64,000 bases of DNA, taken from Sphagnum compactum. Its lineage: Eukaryota > Bryophyta > Sphagnopsida > Sphagnales. The stretch spans positions 5,580,001-5,644,000 of the forward strand of contig OZ234503.1 of NCBI GenBank assembly GCA_965153455.1, written 5' to 3'. Both the position numbers and the translations under genes were made by a program. Shown piece by piece: positions 24,537 through 36,410 of the stretch. Every line of letters begins with the position of its first letter. Position 1 is the stretch's first letter. The notes below the pieces were generated by a model. It did not search any database. It was not told where the DNA came from and saw only the letters and a list, made by a program, of their open reading frames with translations.

Positions 24537-26048
24537 TCATGTGTGGTTGTGCTCTAGGTACACTTGGGTTTCAATGATGCTTTTGCTAACCCTGAATCCA
24601 GGAAGAACCATGACACCAACAACGGAAGTTGTGGAGGAAGAGGAATAAGCATCTTCTTCGTCTTCCATGTTCCATGGCACCACAGATGTCATGAACGAGG
24701 CCTGGAATGCTTGACCCTTGCGTGCTCGAAAGATCCTCGCTGGGCAATCAAACGAGAAAGCGAGTCTGTGCACAAGCCACACAGCTACGGCGAGCTTGCA
24801 AAAGCTCTGGTAGAATTCCGTGCACGGGTGTCGTTTGTGGCCGTTGATCTGCGCCGAGTGTTGGGTATTGCCGAAGAGAAGGAGCTCTGTGTGTTCATCC
24901 ACTATGGCTTGGAACTTCTGGAAACAGAATTGTCGCAGGAAGTTGTCATGCGGTTCGTTGTTGATGAGGATCGAGACCGTGTTCATGTTTCGCCTGTAGA
25001 GTTGGAATTGGTTGAAGCAAGCTTGGGTATATTGCTGCTGATCAACATCCCAGCTCATGCAGCTCTCGATGTTGAAGCTCTCGTTCTCGAAACCCTCATA
25101 CAGACGACGGCAGATGAAAGCTTGAACAAGGAACTTGGAGTGGTTCTCACTCGATAACAAAACGTCTCCTGATTCCTTTCGTATCCGATCTTCAAGGGTT
25201 TTCCGATTGTTCAGGTCCGGTATCTGGATCATCTTCTGTATGAAAGTCTTTGCGAAGCTGTTGGTTGCTTCCTTCACTGCACTGGTGGCGTATTGCAGGA
25301 TTTTGGGAGACGGTGCTGTGTCGTCATCCTTGTAAGAGCCAGTTGGAATGGTGGTGGTGGTGGTACTCCCATCGGACCAAGACTTTGCTGCTACAGATTT
25401 CTCCTTCAGAACTCTCATGTGTGTTTTCAGATGCGCAAGCTGGTCTCTAAGAGACGCGATTTCACGGTCTTTACTTTCGAGGATCTCATGCATTCTAGCT
25501 ATAGATTGTTGCCTCTTCTGCTGCTGCTGCTCGAGCTTCTGTTTCAGAGAGGCGATCACATGGTCCTTGCTCTCACGCAGTACTATAGGACCTGCTGCTG
25601 CTGTCGACGGTCTCTTTCGCGAAGACTGAGGACCTCCACTGGAGAAAGTTTCCTTCTGAAAGTCTCCTTGCTGCTGCTGCTGCTGCATCTCAAGAAGAAG
25701 ATGGTGATCTCCAGGCAGCCTTCTTCCCTCCTGCCGCAACTGCTGCTGCATCTTCAGATCATGTCCAGACCCAGGTTTGGCCAAACTTGAACGATTGCTC
25801 CTGGAGTTGTTATGGAGCAGCAGCGCACTCCTCTCATCATCGCGCCGCGATTCTCTCCTCATGCTGCTGCTGCTGCTGGCCCCGGATGATATCGATCTGT
25901 TTACCAGCGCAACAACTGCATTGGCACCAGACTTGCAGGACATGTTGCCCCAGTCTTTCGTCCGCGCAGACTTCGGACCAACAACTCCTCTGTGGCCAGC
26001 GGCTGCTTTCCCCTGCCGCTGCTCTGGTCTGATTTCCTTGTCGTCCAT
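24537..26048 (-). CDS. DUF641 protein, GIL1 / IRK-interacting protein-like
   Basis: The 503-aa product belongs to the plant-specific GIL1/IRKI family (DUF641), whose Arabidopsis members act in light-dependent gravitropism and bind the receptor kinase IRK. Residues 1-155 are low-complexity, rich in Ser, Gln and Arg. About 157-217 forms a coiled coil (KDHVIASLKQKLEQ and KDREIASLRDQL heptads). About 245-500 is the DUF641 domain: AVKEATNSFAKTFIQKMIQ, FLVQAFICRRLYEGFENESF, FCKLAVAVWLVHRLAFSFD, then a C-terminal VMVLPGFRVSKSIIETQVYL. The first ATG in the open frame is used; the end is complete. It is intronless here. CAG/CTG runs encode the Gln tracts. Function is by family analogy; the family call is strong. 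Confidence 0.9.
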   Translation of the reverse strand: MDDKEIRPEQRQGKAAAGHRGVVGPKSARTKDWGNMSCKSGANAVVALVNRSISSGASSSSSMRRESRRDDERSALLLHNNSRSNRSSLAKPGSGHDLKMQQQLRQEGRRLPGDHHLLLEMQQQQQQGDFQKETFSSGGPQSSRKRPSTAAAGPIVLRESKDHVIASLKQKLEQQQQKRQQSIARMHEILESKDREIASLRDQLAHLKTHMRVLKEKSVAAKSWSDGSTTTTTIPTGSYKDDDTAPSPKILQYATSAVKEATNSFAKTFIQKMIQIPDLNNRKTLEDRIRKESGDVLLSSENHSKFLVQAFICRRLYEGFENESFNIESCMSWDVDQQQYTQACFNQFQLYRRNMNTVSILINNEPHDNFLRQFCFQKFQAIVDEHTELLLFGNTQHSAQINGHKRHPCTEFYQSFCKLAVAVWLVHRLAFSFDCPARIFRARKGQAFQASFMTSVVPWNMEDEEDAYSSSSTTSVVGVMVLPGFRVSKSIIETQVYLEHNHT

Positions 26049-27850
26049 GAGCCTGGGGTTCTTATGATTCTGACTTCTGTTTCTGTGTGATCATCAATTG
26101 CGTGCCAAGCAGTTTCTCTTATGTTCCTCAACCGACCGCTGCCGCTTGTTCCAGCTTCTCTTTTGAGAAGTGCAGACGTACATGGACTAGAGAATTCAGC
26201 GATGATCAATCCAGGAATCACTGAGCACCTTCAACTACAACATAGAAATGATCACGAGAGCACCACTAGCGACCTTGTTTCTTCATCTGCCCAAAAAGAG
26301 ACGAGCACCCAAAATCAGCTACACAATGAATGACTCGGGGAGGCCTCTGTGGAAGCAATCGCAGACTGAGCACAACGATTGCTTGCAATTAGGTACCCAC
26401 TCTTTGTTTGACTGTCGAGGATCATCCCAGCTTACAACACATGGAAGTAAAGCTTTCCAACAAAGGTGAAACTCGATTAGGTACCGACTGGAGTAGACAT
26501 GCAGCATGAGGTTGATGACGATCATGATGAGGTTTGTGGGTTGGCGGCAGCATCATGACCGATCGATGCATGTACGCGGAGAGAGAAAGAAAGAGCAACT
26601 TCATCACCATCTTCTTCCTTCCGGAGCATCCCCGAGGCAGACGACTTCTTGGCCGGGTGTGGTGGATTCGCAGCAACAGCTCTTGCCTGGTTAGCTCCCC
26701 CAAGTTTCGCGTTCCACCAAAACTTTTGCGGGCAATCCCGACGACGACGACATTACCGACAATCGCACGCGGAGGTAGCCAGCCCTAAACCCTAAAGCCA
26801 TCAAAGTGGAGTTATGTAGCATTGTGGGATAGTGTGATTCATATTTAATTAGTTACATATGGGGTTTTGCTAAAAAAAAAATTCATTTTTTTGGTTTTGA
26901 AGAAGCCAAGATTGATTGACCCCCCCCCCCCCCCCAATCACCATCACCAATTTTTTTTTTTGGTAACATTGGGGCACTCACTCCCCAATAGAAACATTCT
27001 GAACACCAAAAACACCAAAAAAATCCGTTCCAATCAAAACAGTCTAAACACTTTCACCAAAAGAACTGGTTCACCTAATGTGAAACCGGTTCTAATAAGG
27101 TAAAAACCTCCTATGCAATAGTCCCTGTCTCCAATTAAAACATAAAGGGTTCAATTGTTTGCTAATGATTGCTTTTTTAAACATTGTTTGTCATAAAATT
27201 TCTTCCAAATTTTTTTAATAATGTCTTTTGCAGGTAGGTGGGTGTGAAGTTCCTTAACCCACGGGCCATAAAAGTTGTGATTGGTTGGATTTTTTAAATA
27301 ATTTTACTCAATTCTTTTTTTTTTCTTTTTTGAATGTGGCCACAAAATTTGTTAGCCCAATCGACCAAAGAAGTCATGATTGGTAAAAAAAACAATTACA
27401 TGATTTCTTTCTCATTTTCAGAAAATATTTTTGAAATAAAAGGTGGGCACACAGTTCGTTAACCCATGGGCCAAAACCCCATGTTTGGTTGGACTTTAAA
27501 AGAAAAGACAAACCTTGAACCAAGAAATTTTTTTTAATTACATAAACTAGCAACTTCAGAATCAAATTTTACATGAAATAATATGTGACATTTTTGGCTC
27601 CGTTATAATATGTGGGTACCTCAATAAAATCTATTTTCATTTTATATTTTACACTTGACAACCTGGGCCCACACATAAATGATTTGTAAATTTCCATGGC
27701 ACAATGAAATTTCCAATTGGATGATCGAATTCCATCAGAACCCCTAAATCTCGATGAAAATTCATCCTCCCATTCAAAATTTCATCCCAATCCATTCATT
27801 GAGTAGTTTGAATAAGTGGTGATTTTAAATAAAATTTAATAGATGCAATT
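26049..27850. other. Upstream region of the DUF641 gene and intergenic DNA
   Basis: 26049-26780 keeps gene-like base composition and probably holds the 5' UTR and promoter of the minus-strand DUF641 gene. A CCCTAAACCCTAA telo-box-like motif lies near 26785. A run of 16 C (26920-26935) follows in AT-rich DNA. The overlapping open stretches on both strands have no recognisable domain and look like composition artefacts. Confidence 0.5.
26920..26935. repeat. Poly(C) tract, 16 bases
   Basis: Uninterrupted run of 16 C on the + strand (16 G on the - strand). It is unusual in such AT-rich surroundings and prone to length change. Confidence 0.9.
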
Positions 27851-27854
27851 TGAG

Positions 27855-27866
27855 AAACCCTAGGGT
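27855..27866 (+). promoter_or_regulatory. Telo-box-like motif before the small membrane-protein gene
   Basis: AAACCCTAGGGT marks a sharp change from AT-rich DNA to GC-rich leader-like sequence, 0.85 kb before the start codon at 28708. Telo-box motifs (AAACCCTA) sit near the transcription start of many plant housekeeping genes. The transcription start is likely just downstream. Confidence 0.45.
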
Positions 27867-28016
27867 TTTCAGGCTACGGATGCTGCGGAGAGAATGTGAA
27901 GCGTGAGGGACGGGGTCGTAGCGGAGCGGAGTTGGGGAGAGAGGAGACAGGCTTCTCACCAGTTGCGGTTGTGGGCGGAAATGGCGTGATTATGTTTCTT
28001 GAACAGTTTGGATCTG

Positions 28017-28642
28017 GTATGTGTGCAAGCTTTGAATTCTTGGCTGAAATCCTCTTCTTTTTTTTTTTTTGGGGGGGTGCGCGATTGTGGGGGAGGGGGG
28101 GTGGACATGAGTTTGTTTCTGACTTCCTTGCTGTTGGTGATCGATCAGGACGCTAATTCCAAGTGTTGTGCAGTGGGCTGAGAAAAGGTTTTTGTTTGTG
28201 TACAATGCTAAAAAAATTGATTCTTTTATATCTAAATTTTGACGAAGTTAGAAACTGGCCGTGTTCTGGTGAATTGCTCGTTTGTTGGAAGTATAAGGTT
28301 TAGGGTTCTTCAGATGAACACTGAACAGAATCCCATGCAATAGTTCGAGTTTCAGAAAAGCATTAGGTTGTCATGCTTCTGGCGAATTGTTTTAATTCTC
28401 TGCATTAACTTCGAAGCTTGAATGTGCTGCATCTGTGTATTTGGCACTCCAATTCCAGGGTTGGAGGTGTGTTTAGGGTTTATAATGCTCAGCTTGAAAG
28501 TCAAGTTTTTATCATGGCTTTGTTAGCCAGGTCTGATGTGACTCTTGGTAGTATTCAATTGTGAAGTTTTTCTTTTCTGTGTACTAACAGAAAACATCAA
28601 CAATATAGTTCAGTTGTGGGTTTTGTGTACATACATGTGCAG
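28017..28642 (+). other. Probable 5' UTR intron of the small membrane-protein gene
   Basis: A good donor (TCTG|GTATGTGTGC) follows the GC-rich leader. A good acceptor (catacatgtgcag|CTTCTG) stands 65 bases before the start codon at 28708. Removing 28017-28642 would join leader and coding exon. This is inferred from splice motifs only. Confidence 0.45.
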
Positions 28643-28707
28643 CTTCTGAGCAACACACCCATTGAAAGCAGTGTTGTAAAGGTTGGAAGAAAAAGAAAGC
28701 AATTGAT

Positions 28708-29170
28708 ATGGCTCTGAGCAATTTTTTGCTGAGTGTTGTGGTTGTGGGAGCTGGCTACATGCTGCTACGGAGTGATGTGCGCCGGTCTGCTGTCACCCTT
28801 CGCAGCAACTTGAAACATATTAAACGCTGGCTGGAGCAGGAGACACCTTCCTCTGAAGTTGACAGGTACCTTCTGTGTTTTCTGTTGGAATTGATTCAAG
28901 CACTAGAGGGTCATTGACATGAGCCTATGTTCCTTGCACAGACCCGGACCTTTACAATGTCAAATTAGTACCACAAATATGGTATGACAGGTAGATTTCA
29001 TGCTTGCTCCACCACCTTAAGATGTCCCTTCTTAATCATAGTCCGGTGCACACCTGACTGCTATGTGGATCTGTTTTCAACTTCTGTCTAGAGCTGGACA
29101 GGTAAAGCCCAAAGAAGTTGAGAGTGGAGCATCACAAAAGGCTGCAGCAAAAGAAGAAATCAAGCACTAG
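28708..29170 (+). CDS. Small single-pass membrane protein, 78 aa, two coding exons
   Basis: Exon 1 is 28708-28865 and exon 2 is 29092-29170. The donor after GTTGACAG (gtacct) and the acceptor tgtctag join in phase 2 and give 78 aa plus stop. Without splicing, the frame runs into the intron and stops at 28915-28917. The protein starts MALSNFLLSVVVVGAGYMLL, a hydrophobic segment (about residues 3-20). A basic region follows (RRSAVTLRSNLKHIKRWLEQE), then a Lys/Glu-rich hydrophilic tail ending KEEIKH. Start, membrane segment, RSDV word and charged tail resemble a small conserved plant protein of unknown function. I cannot name the family. The coherent spliced frame supports a real gene. Confidence 0.75.
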
Positions 29171-32018
29171 ACTTCAATTTGTGTTTGATTCCTATGCTCT
29201 GATACAAGTTTAAATTTGCATTGTGGCATTGCATGTCCTGGACATCCTATTTCTAGCTTTCCATGCCACCCAGTGTCAGCTTATACGAATGGAGATTTTA
29301 TGAGGAGATTCAAGATCATTGCTCAAAGTTGGGTGAAGGGGTTTGTTCTTTTTTTCCACCTGGAAGGCAAAGTTGAAGAATGATGTCATTTTTGCTTAAG
29401 CATGCCTGCATTTCGATGGAGCTACTGTTTCTTTACCTGCAGGTGGATACTTTCTAACTGCTAAATCCTTTGGAGTGTAGACTGTTGATCGAGTACAACA
29501 GTTTGGCATCTACAATTTCCAGCAGCTTTTTTCCACAGCATCCTTTACCAGTTCTAAAATAGCCTGTAATTTGATCAAGATAAGGGTGGCCCAGCAGAAT
29601 GGCCCACTTGATAGGAACTGGGGTACTACCCAGTGTTGTTCCAGAGCCTATCTTAATTTCTTTAGTTCTGACGCATGGCCTACAGAGACAGCTAGATGCT
29701 TGTCCTTTGAAGGGTCTTAGGCTTCTTCTACAGTTTGGTGCTGTGACACTGATAGATTATATGTTGGCTTTGTGGTAATCCATCGCAACATCCTTCTTAT
29801 ATCTGCTGAACAGTGGGCTCACAACCAATTTGTACGAGGCAGAGGTGGTGTGAATTTCGTCAGAGGCTGTGGTCATGTAGCCATCTTAATCTGGAACGGA
29901 AAGACCTTGGAGGATTTTGTTGGTGTAGTTGGAGGGCACATTCCTCACTGTAACTTTTCATCCATGAAGTGCAGGCGTTTCAAGAAATGAAATGCCCGTA
30001 TATTATGGGCCTGGTAAAGCCCTGGGCGGCAGATTTTATCAAAATTAGGGCCCATGTGAGACCATATGACTTTACTTACCATTTTATTCTTGTGCCTGAC
30101 ATGTGTTTGGAATCAGTAATGACCATTTGCTATCAGGAAAAGTGGGTACAGTTCACTTCTAATAGCTATGTCTGTTGAGTGCAAGCCAACGAGGTGACTG
30201 ATTCTTTCCTCTGCTTCCCAAAATGCAATAGAAGTTGACGACAAAGTTTTTTGTATAGTTGTTTGCCTGGGACTTTGGGCAGATTGTTACCAGTGTTGGG
30301 TGGTTACCCAGTTTGGCTCGGTAGAACTGCTGGTTTGAGTTCCAGTTCATAGAAACGGAATGAGAACTGGGTCTGATTTCTGGATTCAGAACTGGAACTG
30401 GATTCTTAAATCAGATCTGGTTTTGGAACCAGCACCAAACCCAAACTCAGTTTTGGAACCAGAACTGGAATTTTTGAAAATAGTTTTTTTTTGACAAAAT
30501 AATCTGCAACCAGGAGTTAAACAGCAGTTACCCAGAACTGGGCCTGGTTTCTAGAGCCAAAATTGGAACTTGAAATTTTTTTCAAGAACCAGACCTGGAC
30601 GTCACATTTTTTTTTGTGGGCTGGAACCATTTCATTTTTTTAAAGAACTGGAACCAGAGGTTCTTCATAAAGAACTGGAACTGTAAAGAACTGGAACCAG
30701 AGGTCCTTCATAAAAGACTAGAACCACCTGAGACACTAGAGTTATCCCCAAAGTAACCCTGTCTTCAGCGTGTCTTTGGGCCTCCTTTCACCCCCTATCC
30801 CCTCTTTCAGTCGTCTATCCGCAAAGTAAGGACATTTTATTAAATCTCAGTATGAAATGCTGCAACTCGGTAGGAAATGCTGAAACTCAGCATTTCGTGC
30901 ACAAGGTTCGAGACTAATCATAGTAGTTGTAAAGGTAAGAGCAGTGAAAATATATATAGCAACAGTGGAGGCGCTCAGGGAAAAGGAAAGACAGGATGAA
31001 ACTCAGTTTACCACCAAAATTGATGATTTTCTGAGTTTCACCCCCACTTTGAATGCTAATGTACTTTTTTGCAGGTTTTTTTTAATCTCACCCTGTGTAT
31101 GACCAAACTCAGGGTTCTGGTGCTGTGTTTGTCTTCCTTTAGAGACAACTCTATTGTTACCTTTCTACAGCCACTGTTGCTAGCCAATTAAGTCCATCCA
31201 GAAGTCAGCAGCTAGTCACTGCTATGCATGAGGAAGGTGAAGTCGTTATGCTTTGTGACACTAGTATATCGTACCACTTCTCACATTAGTTCAGGTTTGG
31301 CTGGAACTGACACAAAGGTTCCTTCATAATGTTATAGAGTTCTTTGCACTCTTGTAGATATATATGTCATGAAAGTGGATGTGGTTTGCAGCTTCAGTTC
31401 ATCAGGAGTTGGGAGAGCTTGCGAGGTTTGCCAATCTCTTCTGCAAACTGCTGGATTTCATGATTATTGTACTGAAAGTGTGTTGGTGCGAGACTACTAA
31501 TGACGGAAAGCTGGGCGAGGGGAATTGAATCTGGATTGACAAGGCTCTAAGCAATCCAAAGCCAATTCTCATCAAATCAGTTGTTTCAGGGACACAAAAA
31601 AGGAATCAAGATGGTGCATTTCTACAATGCAAAATCTATGCTCTTTTCAAGATATCTCCAAATAGCTCAATTCTCAGAGTTGCAGTCTACCATCATGATA
31701 AACCCTAAGACTACAAAGATGTTCCCTGACAGTTTTAATCAGAGGCTTCTAGTTGATGGAACTGGTATTTACACTGATGTTTGCATTGTCGTAAAATCAA
31801 GTCATCAAATGCAGAGATGACTGCAGCTGAGGCGAACTGACAAGACCATGATCAAAATCCTTCACTACACTCAATCAACATAATAACTATAGCTTATCCA
31901 TAAAAGGATGAAATGACTAACCAACTTCCCGAGCTCACACAATACATGTGTAGGCTAGACAAAAAGACCAAAGAGAGGACAAGAGAAAATACTTGTGCTC
32001 TGTACAAGGATATGAACT
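29171..32018. other. Intergenic region between two genes
   Basis: The first several hundred bases are probably 3' UTR of the small membrane-protein gene. The repeat at 30289-30730 is listed separately. A (TA)n-like word lies near 30950. No recognisable coding sequence was found; short open stretches on both strands lack known domains. Confidence 0.55.
30289..30730. repeat. Degenerate GGAACC/CCAGTT-rich repeat, copy 2
   Basis: Starts at ACCAGTGTTGGGT like 5198-5575 and is packed with 'gaactggaaccag' and 'tggttttggaacc' words. A local duplication of 'gaactggaaccagaggt(t/c)cttcataaa' is visible at about 30645 and 30689. Possible non-autonomous hAT relative; the right end was not found. Confidence 0.35.
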
Positions 32019-35000
32019 CTATGCAGAAAAACTGGCTTTGAGTGCATCAGAAATGAAGCGGTACTTGTATGTGAAGCCAAGCTCTTGTGCTTTCTTTGGT
32101 AGCACCCTTTGGCCTTCCAATACCTGCAAGAGGCAATCAGAAAAATCATCTACTGGCAATATATGTGACGATCTACAACCACTATCAAGAGCTGATGAAG
32201 AAGTTGGTGGAGAGTCATGGCAGCTTGTCACTGCTATTCGTGATGAAGGTGATTGTCCAACACTCAAAGGCTGATGCTCATAAGGTTATGACCCACTCAT
32301 TGCTGTCATGTTAGTTTTGGTTTCACTGGAACTGCCTATACAACCTGATCCCTACTACAAAGTACATGTCAACATATCGATCATGAACTGTATCCTTACC
32401 CACTGTGCAATTTGACTACTTCACATATGCTGCAACAAGGGCCTACAGTCTGATTGCAGATGGAAAAATCATCAACAACAATTTCAGGAGTTATGTGCAA
32501 AGGAAAGATGACAAAAGTGTGCTACATTTTAGGTCAGTAACATACCACACTGGCACCTTCTCCAAGAAGAACTCTTAGTGCAAACTCCGGAACTGGAAGC
32601 CATGACGGTCGCCCCATCACGGCACCTAGTCTGTCACACATCTCATTCACTCGCACTGGGTTTGGTGCTGTTCCATTTATAACACCTGCTATCAAATGTT
32701 CCATGAAAAAAACTTTTGTCACTGATCAAGTTCTTCCATTTCCTTTCTCTATTATGATTCTGTCATGCTACCTTGTTGTGGGCAAACGGTAGAAAGTGGC
32801 TATTGACATATATAAGCACCAGGGTGTTAAATCCTGCACAATTAATAAATAAAGAATGCTATGTTGAGGATTCATAGTGATAGGTTTTGGGTTTTGAGAG
32901 AGTGGAAATGAACATGCAATTCCTGATCCCTCTTTCAGTGGGTGTTCATAACTAAATGCCTAATCAAGGTTGGACATGGACCTGTTGGTTGAACTGTGCA
33001 AAGAAAAAGAAAACCAGATTACCTTCATATGCAGGGTTGGATAGGGATTCCATGATCAATGAGACTAAGTCATCACGGTGCACCCATGAAATCCTGCACA
33101 CCAAGAACCTCAGCATCAGAAATATAAACCTTCTTTGATGTGGAATGAAAGCATATACAAAGAAGACTGACAAGTTGGCAATAGATCTAATGTAAGCAGA
33201 AATAGAGCTGGGCAAAATAATCATCTAACCATTGCTTTCCAGAACCCAATGGTCCACCTGCAGAAATCGAGAATGTAGGCACCATCTGGGCTGCAGCCAT
33301 GAAGAAGCGTGACACAAGAAATTGTCATACCTTACACTGCAATGGAAAATTATCAAAGGAACAAAGCTGCACATTGTCTAATTGTAAAACACCACACAAG
33401 CATGTCCTACATTTTATCAGCAATGATACACATCTTGACATCAAAACAACAAATCAAAACATTCTTTTGCCTTTGTCTTCTAGTCCCAGAGTAACTCCAC
33501 AACTGCTGCAGATGTCAAAGATGAACTTGTTATTGACAGCATGTAAGAAGATTGACAGTGATGTTGAAGATCAGGGGAGAGGGGAATCAGAAGAGGAGTG
33601 ACTGATACATGCCTAGAGCACCACCATCTTTGTCAAGCACAATGCCACTGCGGATGAGGACAAGCCTGGTGCTGTCATCCAAGCCCTGAGCTGCAGCTTC
33701 CCACTCTCTGCATACCTGCCCCACCAACATCCATGCCCATTTCCATTTCTCTCATCTCAACTTCTACTGCTTGGCCTACCTTCTACAAAAGAAATAGTCA
33801 TCAGTCTTTCCCTGTAAAAAAGAATCAAATGTGACCAAAACTGGGGTACAGCACCCTCCTTTGAGTTCTGAAGGTCTGCTTGAATGTCCCATAAGTTGTC
33901 AAAGGACATTTAGAGATTTCAAAGTAAGAAAGAGTCATCGGTGATGACACACTTATCCTTACAGATTGTGTCAATGTAATGTTAGTGGGTAGGGAAAACT
34001 TCTCACCTCGGCAAGATAGTCCTTTCCAGATGGACTTGTCTCATCAAATGCAGATGTCTCACTTGTGCCTGCACAAAATGCTCAGAATCAATGGTAAATT
34101 GTGCTACTGAATCATTCATAGCCATCCAAAGGGAACAGAGACGAAATCTCTTACCATAGTAGCCCACTGCAGTGGAGCTGACAAGAACTTTCGGTTTCAA
34201 CTCCATGGGTGCAGCATTGATTGCCTCCACTACCTACACAATTGCCACCTTACAACAATACTTCAAATTTTTGGCACAGTTGAAATGTTCAGAAAAACTT
34301 GCACAATCAGATTAGTTGTGGTTCACAACATGAATGATGAAGAGATGGGCCTAACCTTAGCAGTTACTCCTACTCTGCTCTTTTTGATCTCTGCTTTCAC
34401 CTGCCACATGTTGGATCAGTTGCTGAGAGTCAGTGTTGCTTGATCACAGTTATCCGTGTATGACCTCTCCCCCATCTCATCCATGAAAAGAATATGTGGT
34501 TTCCAGCACAAGACGTCAGTAGAAAGTGTTGACCTCTGGAGTCCAGCGTCTGCTGATAGGAAGACCAGCCAAGTTGACCACGCCTGTTGCGCCATGAATG
34601 AGTTCCACCCAATTGGCTTCCTCTGCCACCTCCAGGTTTGGATACCTGTGCTCTGGGATTAAAAGGCCCCACACTGCCCTCAGCCATACACCAAGCTAGC
34701 TGCTTTACACCTTGAAATAATTCAGCATCCCATCAGATGGCATAGGAAAGAAATTCTGAATTCTATTCCAGGTCAAAGTTCTTTCTCACCAGGAAACACA
34801 GATTGGGCCTTTGAGATTGAACGTGTGAGTATGCGAACTTGGTGTCTGTCTACATCAAAATTTGCAGATAAAAACCATTAGTCAGAGGAGCCTAGAAGTG
34901 AAAATTTCAAAGCCCTACCCCAAGTGTTCATGTCATACTGAACTAGCAAAAAGACAAGAAAACCTTGCATACCAGCAAGAAGCTTTTGGACCAGTCTTGA

Positions 35001-35799
35001 GCCGATAAACCCTGTTGCTCCTGTGATTGCCACAATCATCTTCTCATTCTGCAACAAAAACCCACTTCACCAATTGAAGCATTTGTCGCAGCTAAAATGG
35101 TTCAATCAATTGCTCTTGAAATATGTCAATAATTAGGTCTACAAGGGTACTTGGAGAAAAACCTTAGGTAGATCCATTTTACTTGGACTTGCTTCCGCTC
35201 TACATACAAACTTTTGGTATCCATTTTGTTGTACATACCTGATTTGCTGCAAATACAAAAGACAACCAGAAAGAGTGTCACATAATTATCCATGATGTGA
35301 TCTACAGCAGAAAAACAATCTTACAGCTCTCACTCAAGTTTGTCTCTTCTGAGAATGAGATAGGTATTTTGCATAGTATGTCTGAATTCCTTCTACTTGG
35401 TTCCCATTGCTGGAAGATGGACCTCTGTTTTCTGGAAAATATAACCAGTTGACCTAAATGAGTTGATGAACTACCTCCCCCTCTTTCAAAGATTGATTCT
35501 ACCAGCAAAAGACAGCATCTGCTGGCCTGTGTGAATGAGTTCCTAGAGACAAAACATTCATGCCCTTAAGCTCTTTATCAGTCCTGAAATTTCCATTCAA
35601 GTGGGACAGTAGTGAAGAAGATGATGACAATCTGCACCTGCAAAAATTTTATTTTGTGGATCATAAATAAACCAATTGAAACTCCACATGAGAGAATCGG
35701 TGCAAACGGATGAACAAAAAAGCTGGGAAAAGTGGTAGAAAACTTGCTGACATGATACCTGAAAATCAGCATGGGTGAAGCTGCAAATCCCATCACCAT
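32019..35799 (-). CDS. GC1: GC1/SulA-type epimerase family protein (SDR39U1 homolog), chloroplast, 14 exons
   Basis: Homolog of plant GIANT CHLOROPLAST 1, an NAD(P)-binding SDR-like protein that affects plastid division. Exons read on the minus strand: 35799-35759, 35542-35325, 35246-35239, 35048-34973, 34849-34790, 34652-34534, 34400-34356, 34233-34155, 34068-34007, 33715-33613, 33290-33230, 33093-33023, 32685-32546, 32123-32019. Phases agree at every junction and sum to 1188 nt, 395 aa. Residues 1-90 form a Ser/Arg-rich transit peptide. TGATGFIG (98-105) is the Rossmann loop. Further family motifs are [54 protein letters not shown] (DUF1731) and a LEGQRVLP word. Exon 3 is an 8-nt microexon. 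The 33613/33290 junction needs a GC donor. The N-terminal exons are the least certain part. Confidence 0.9.
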
Positions 35800-36011
35800 G
35801 TAGAGTGGAGTGTACAGACCCCAAAACACTAGAACAGGATGATGATGAGACACTTGTATTGCTGCTTGGGAGTATGATCCCTCTCAGTACAGTTGCCTTG
35901 ACACCATTCATACCACTATAATGCTGCTGCAACCCTTGCATTTGATTCATCTTTCCCCCCTGCTATATACTCCTACTGATACTGTTACAGTAAGAGTGCA
36001 GAGGAAGACAA

Positions 36012-36031
36012 AACACACACACACACACACA
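36012..36031. repeat. (CA)n microsatellite
   Basis: Uninterrupted CA dinucleotides just upstream of the GC1-type gene. Confidence 0.9.
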
Positions 36032-36039
36032 GTACTACA

Positions 36040-36245
36040 ACATTGTTGGTGAATGCAGATTATGATGCAAAACAAATTGAGCCCAACAACAAGGACACAC
36101 ACCAAGACTCCAATTTTGTTGGTACATGAAGATTATGATGCAAAAACAAATTCAACCCAACAACAAGGACACCCACGCCAAGACTCCAATTGTGTTGGTA
36201 AATGAAGATTATGATGCCAAAAAAAAAAATTCAACCCAACATCTT
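36040..36245. repeat. Three-copy minisatellite, 73-76-bp unit
   Basis: The words 'ttggt(g/a)', 'gattatgatgc', 'cccaacaacaaggacac' and 'caagactccaatt' recur, with unit starts at 36046, 36119 and 36195. It lies about 250-450 bases upstream of the GC1-type start codon, so in its promoter. Confidence 0.85.
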
Positions 36246-36324
36246 CTTGAGTGGGTGGGTCTGCTTTTGCTTTTTTTCTTGCACCTTATCCACTGTAATC
36301 CCAATAATGTTTTATGTGTTGGGT

Positions 36325-36410
36325 AAAAGCCCTCAGCTGGCCTAGGCCCTTATTCTGGTAAAGCCTGCAGCTGAGCCTCTTGGCCTTGGCACATGCACAT
36401 CTCAGTCCCC
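36325..36410. repeat. Dispersed repeat related to 6958-7040
   Basis: Shares 'ggcccttatt', 'ggtaa' and 'gcctgca' in order with 6958-7040. Its two halves partly mirror each other. Confidence 0.3.

Noticed and set aside
24564-25790. Plus-strand open frames opposite the DUF641 gene (for example 197 aa at 24564)
   Set aside because: Antisense shadows of a well-supported coding frame; no recognisable domains.
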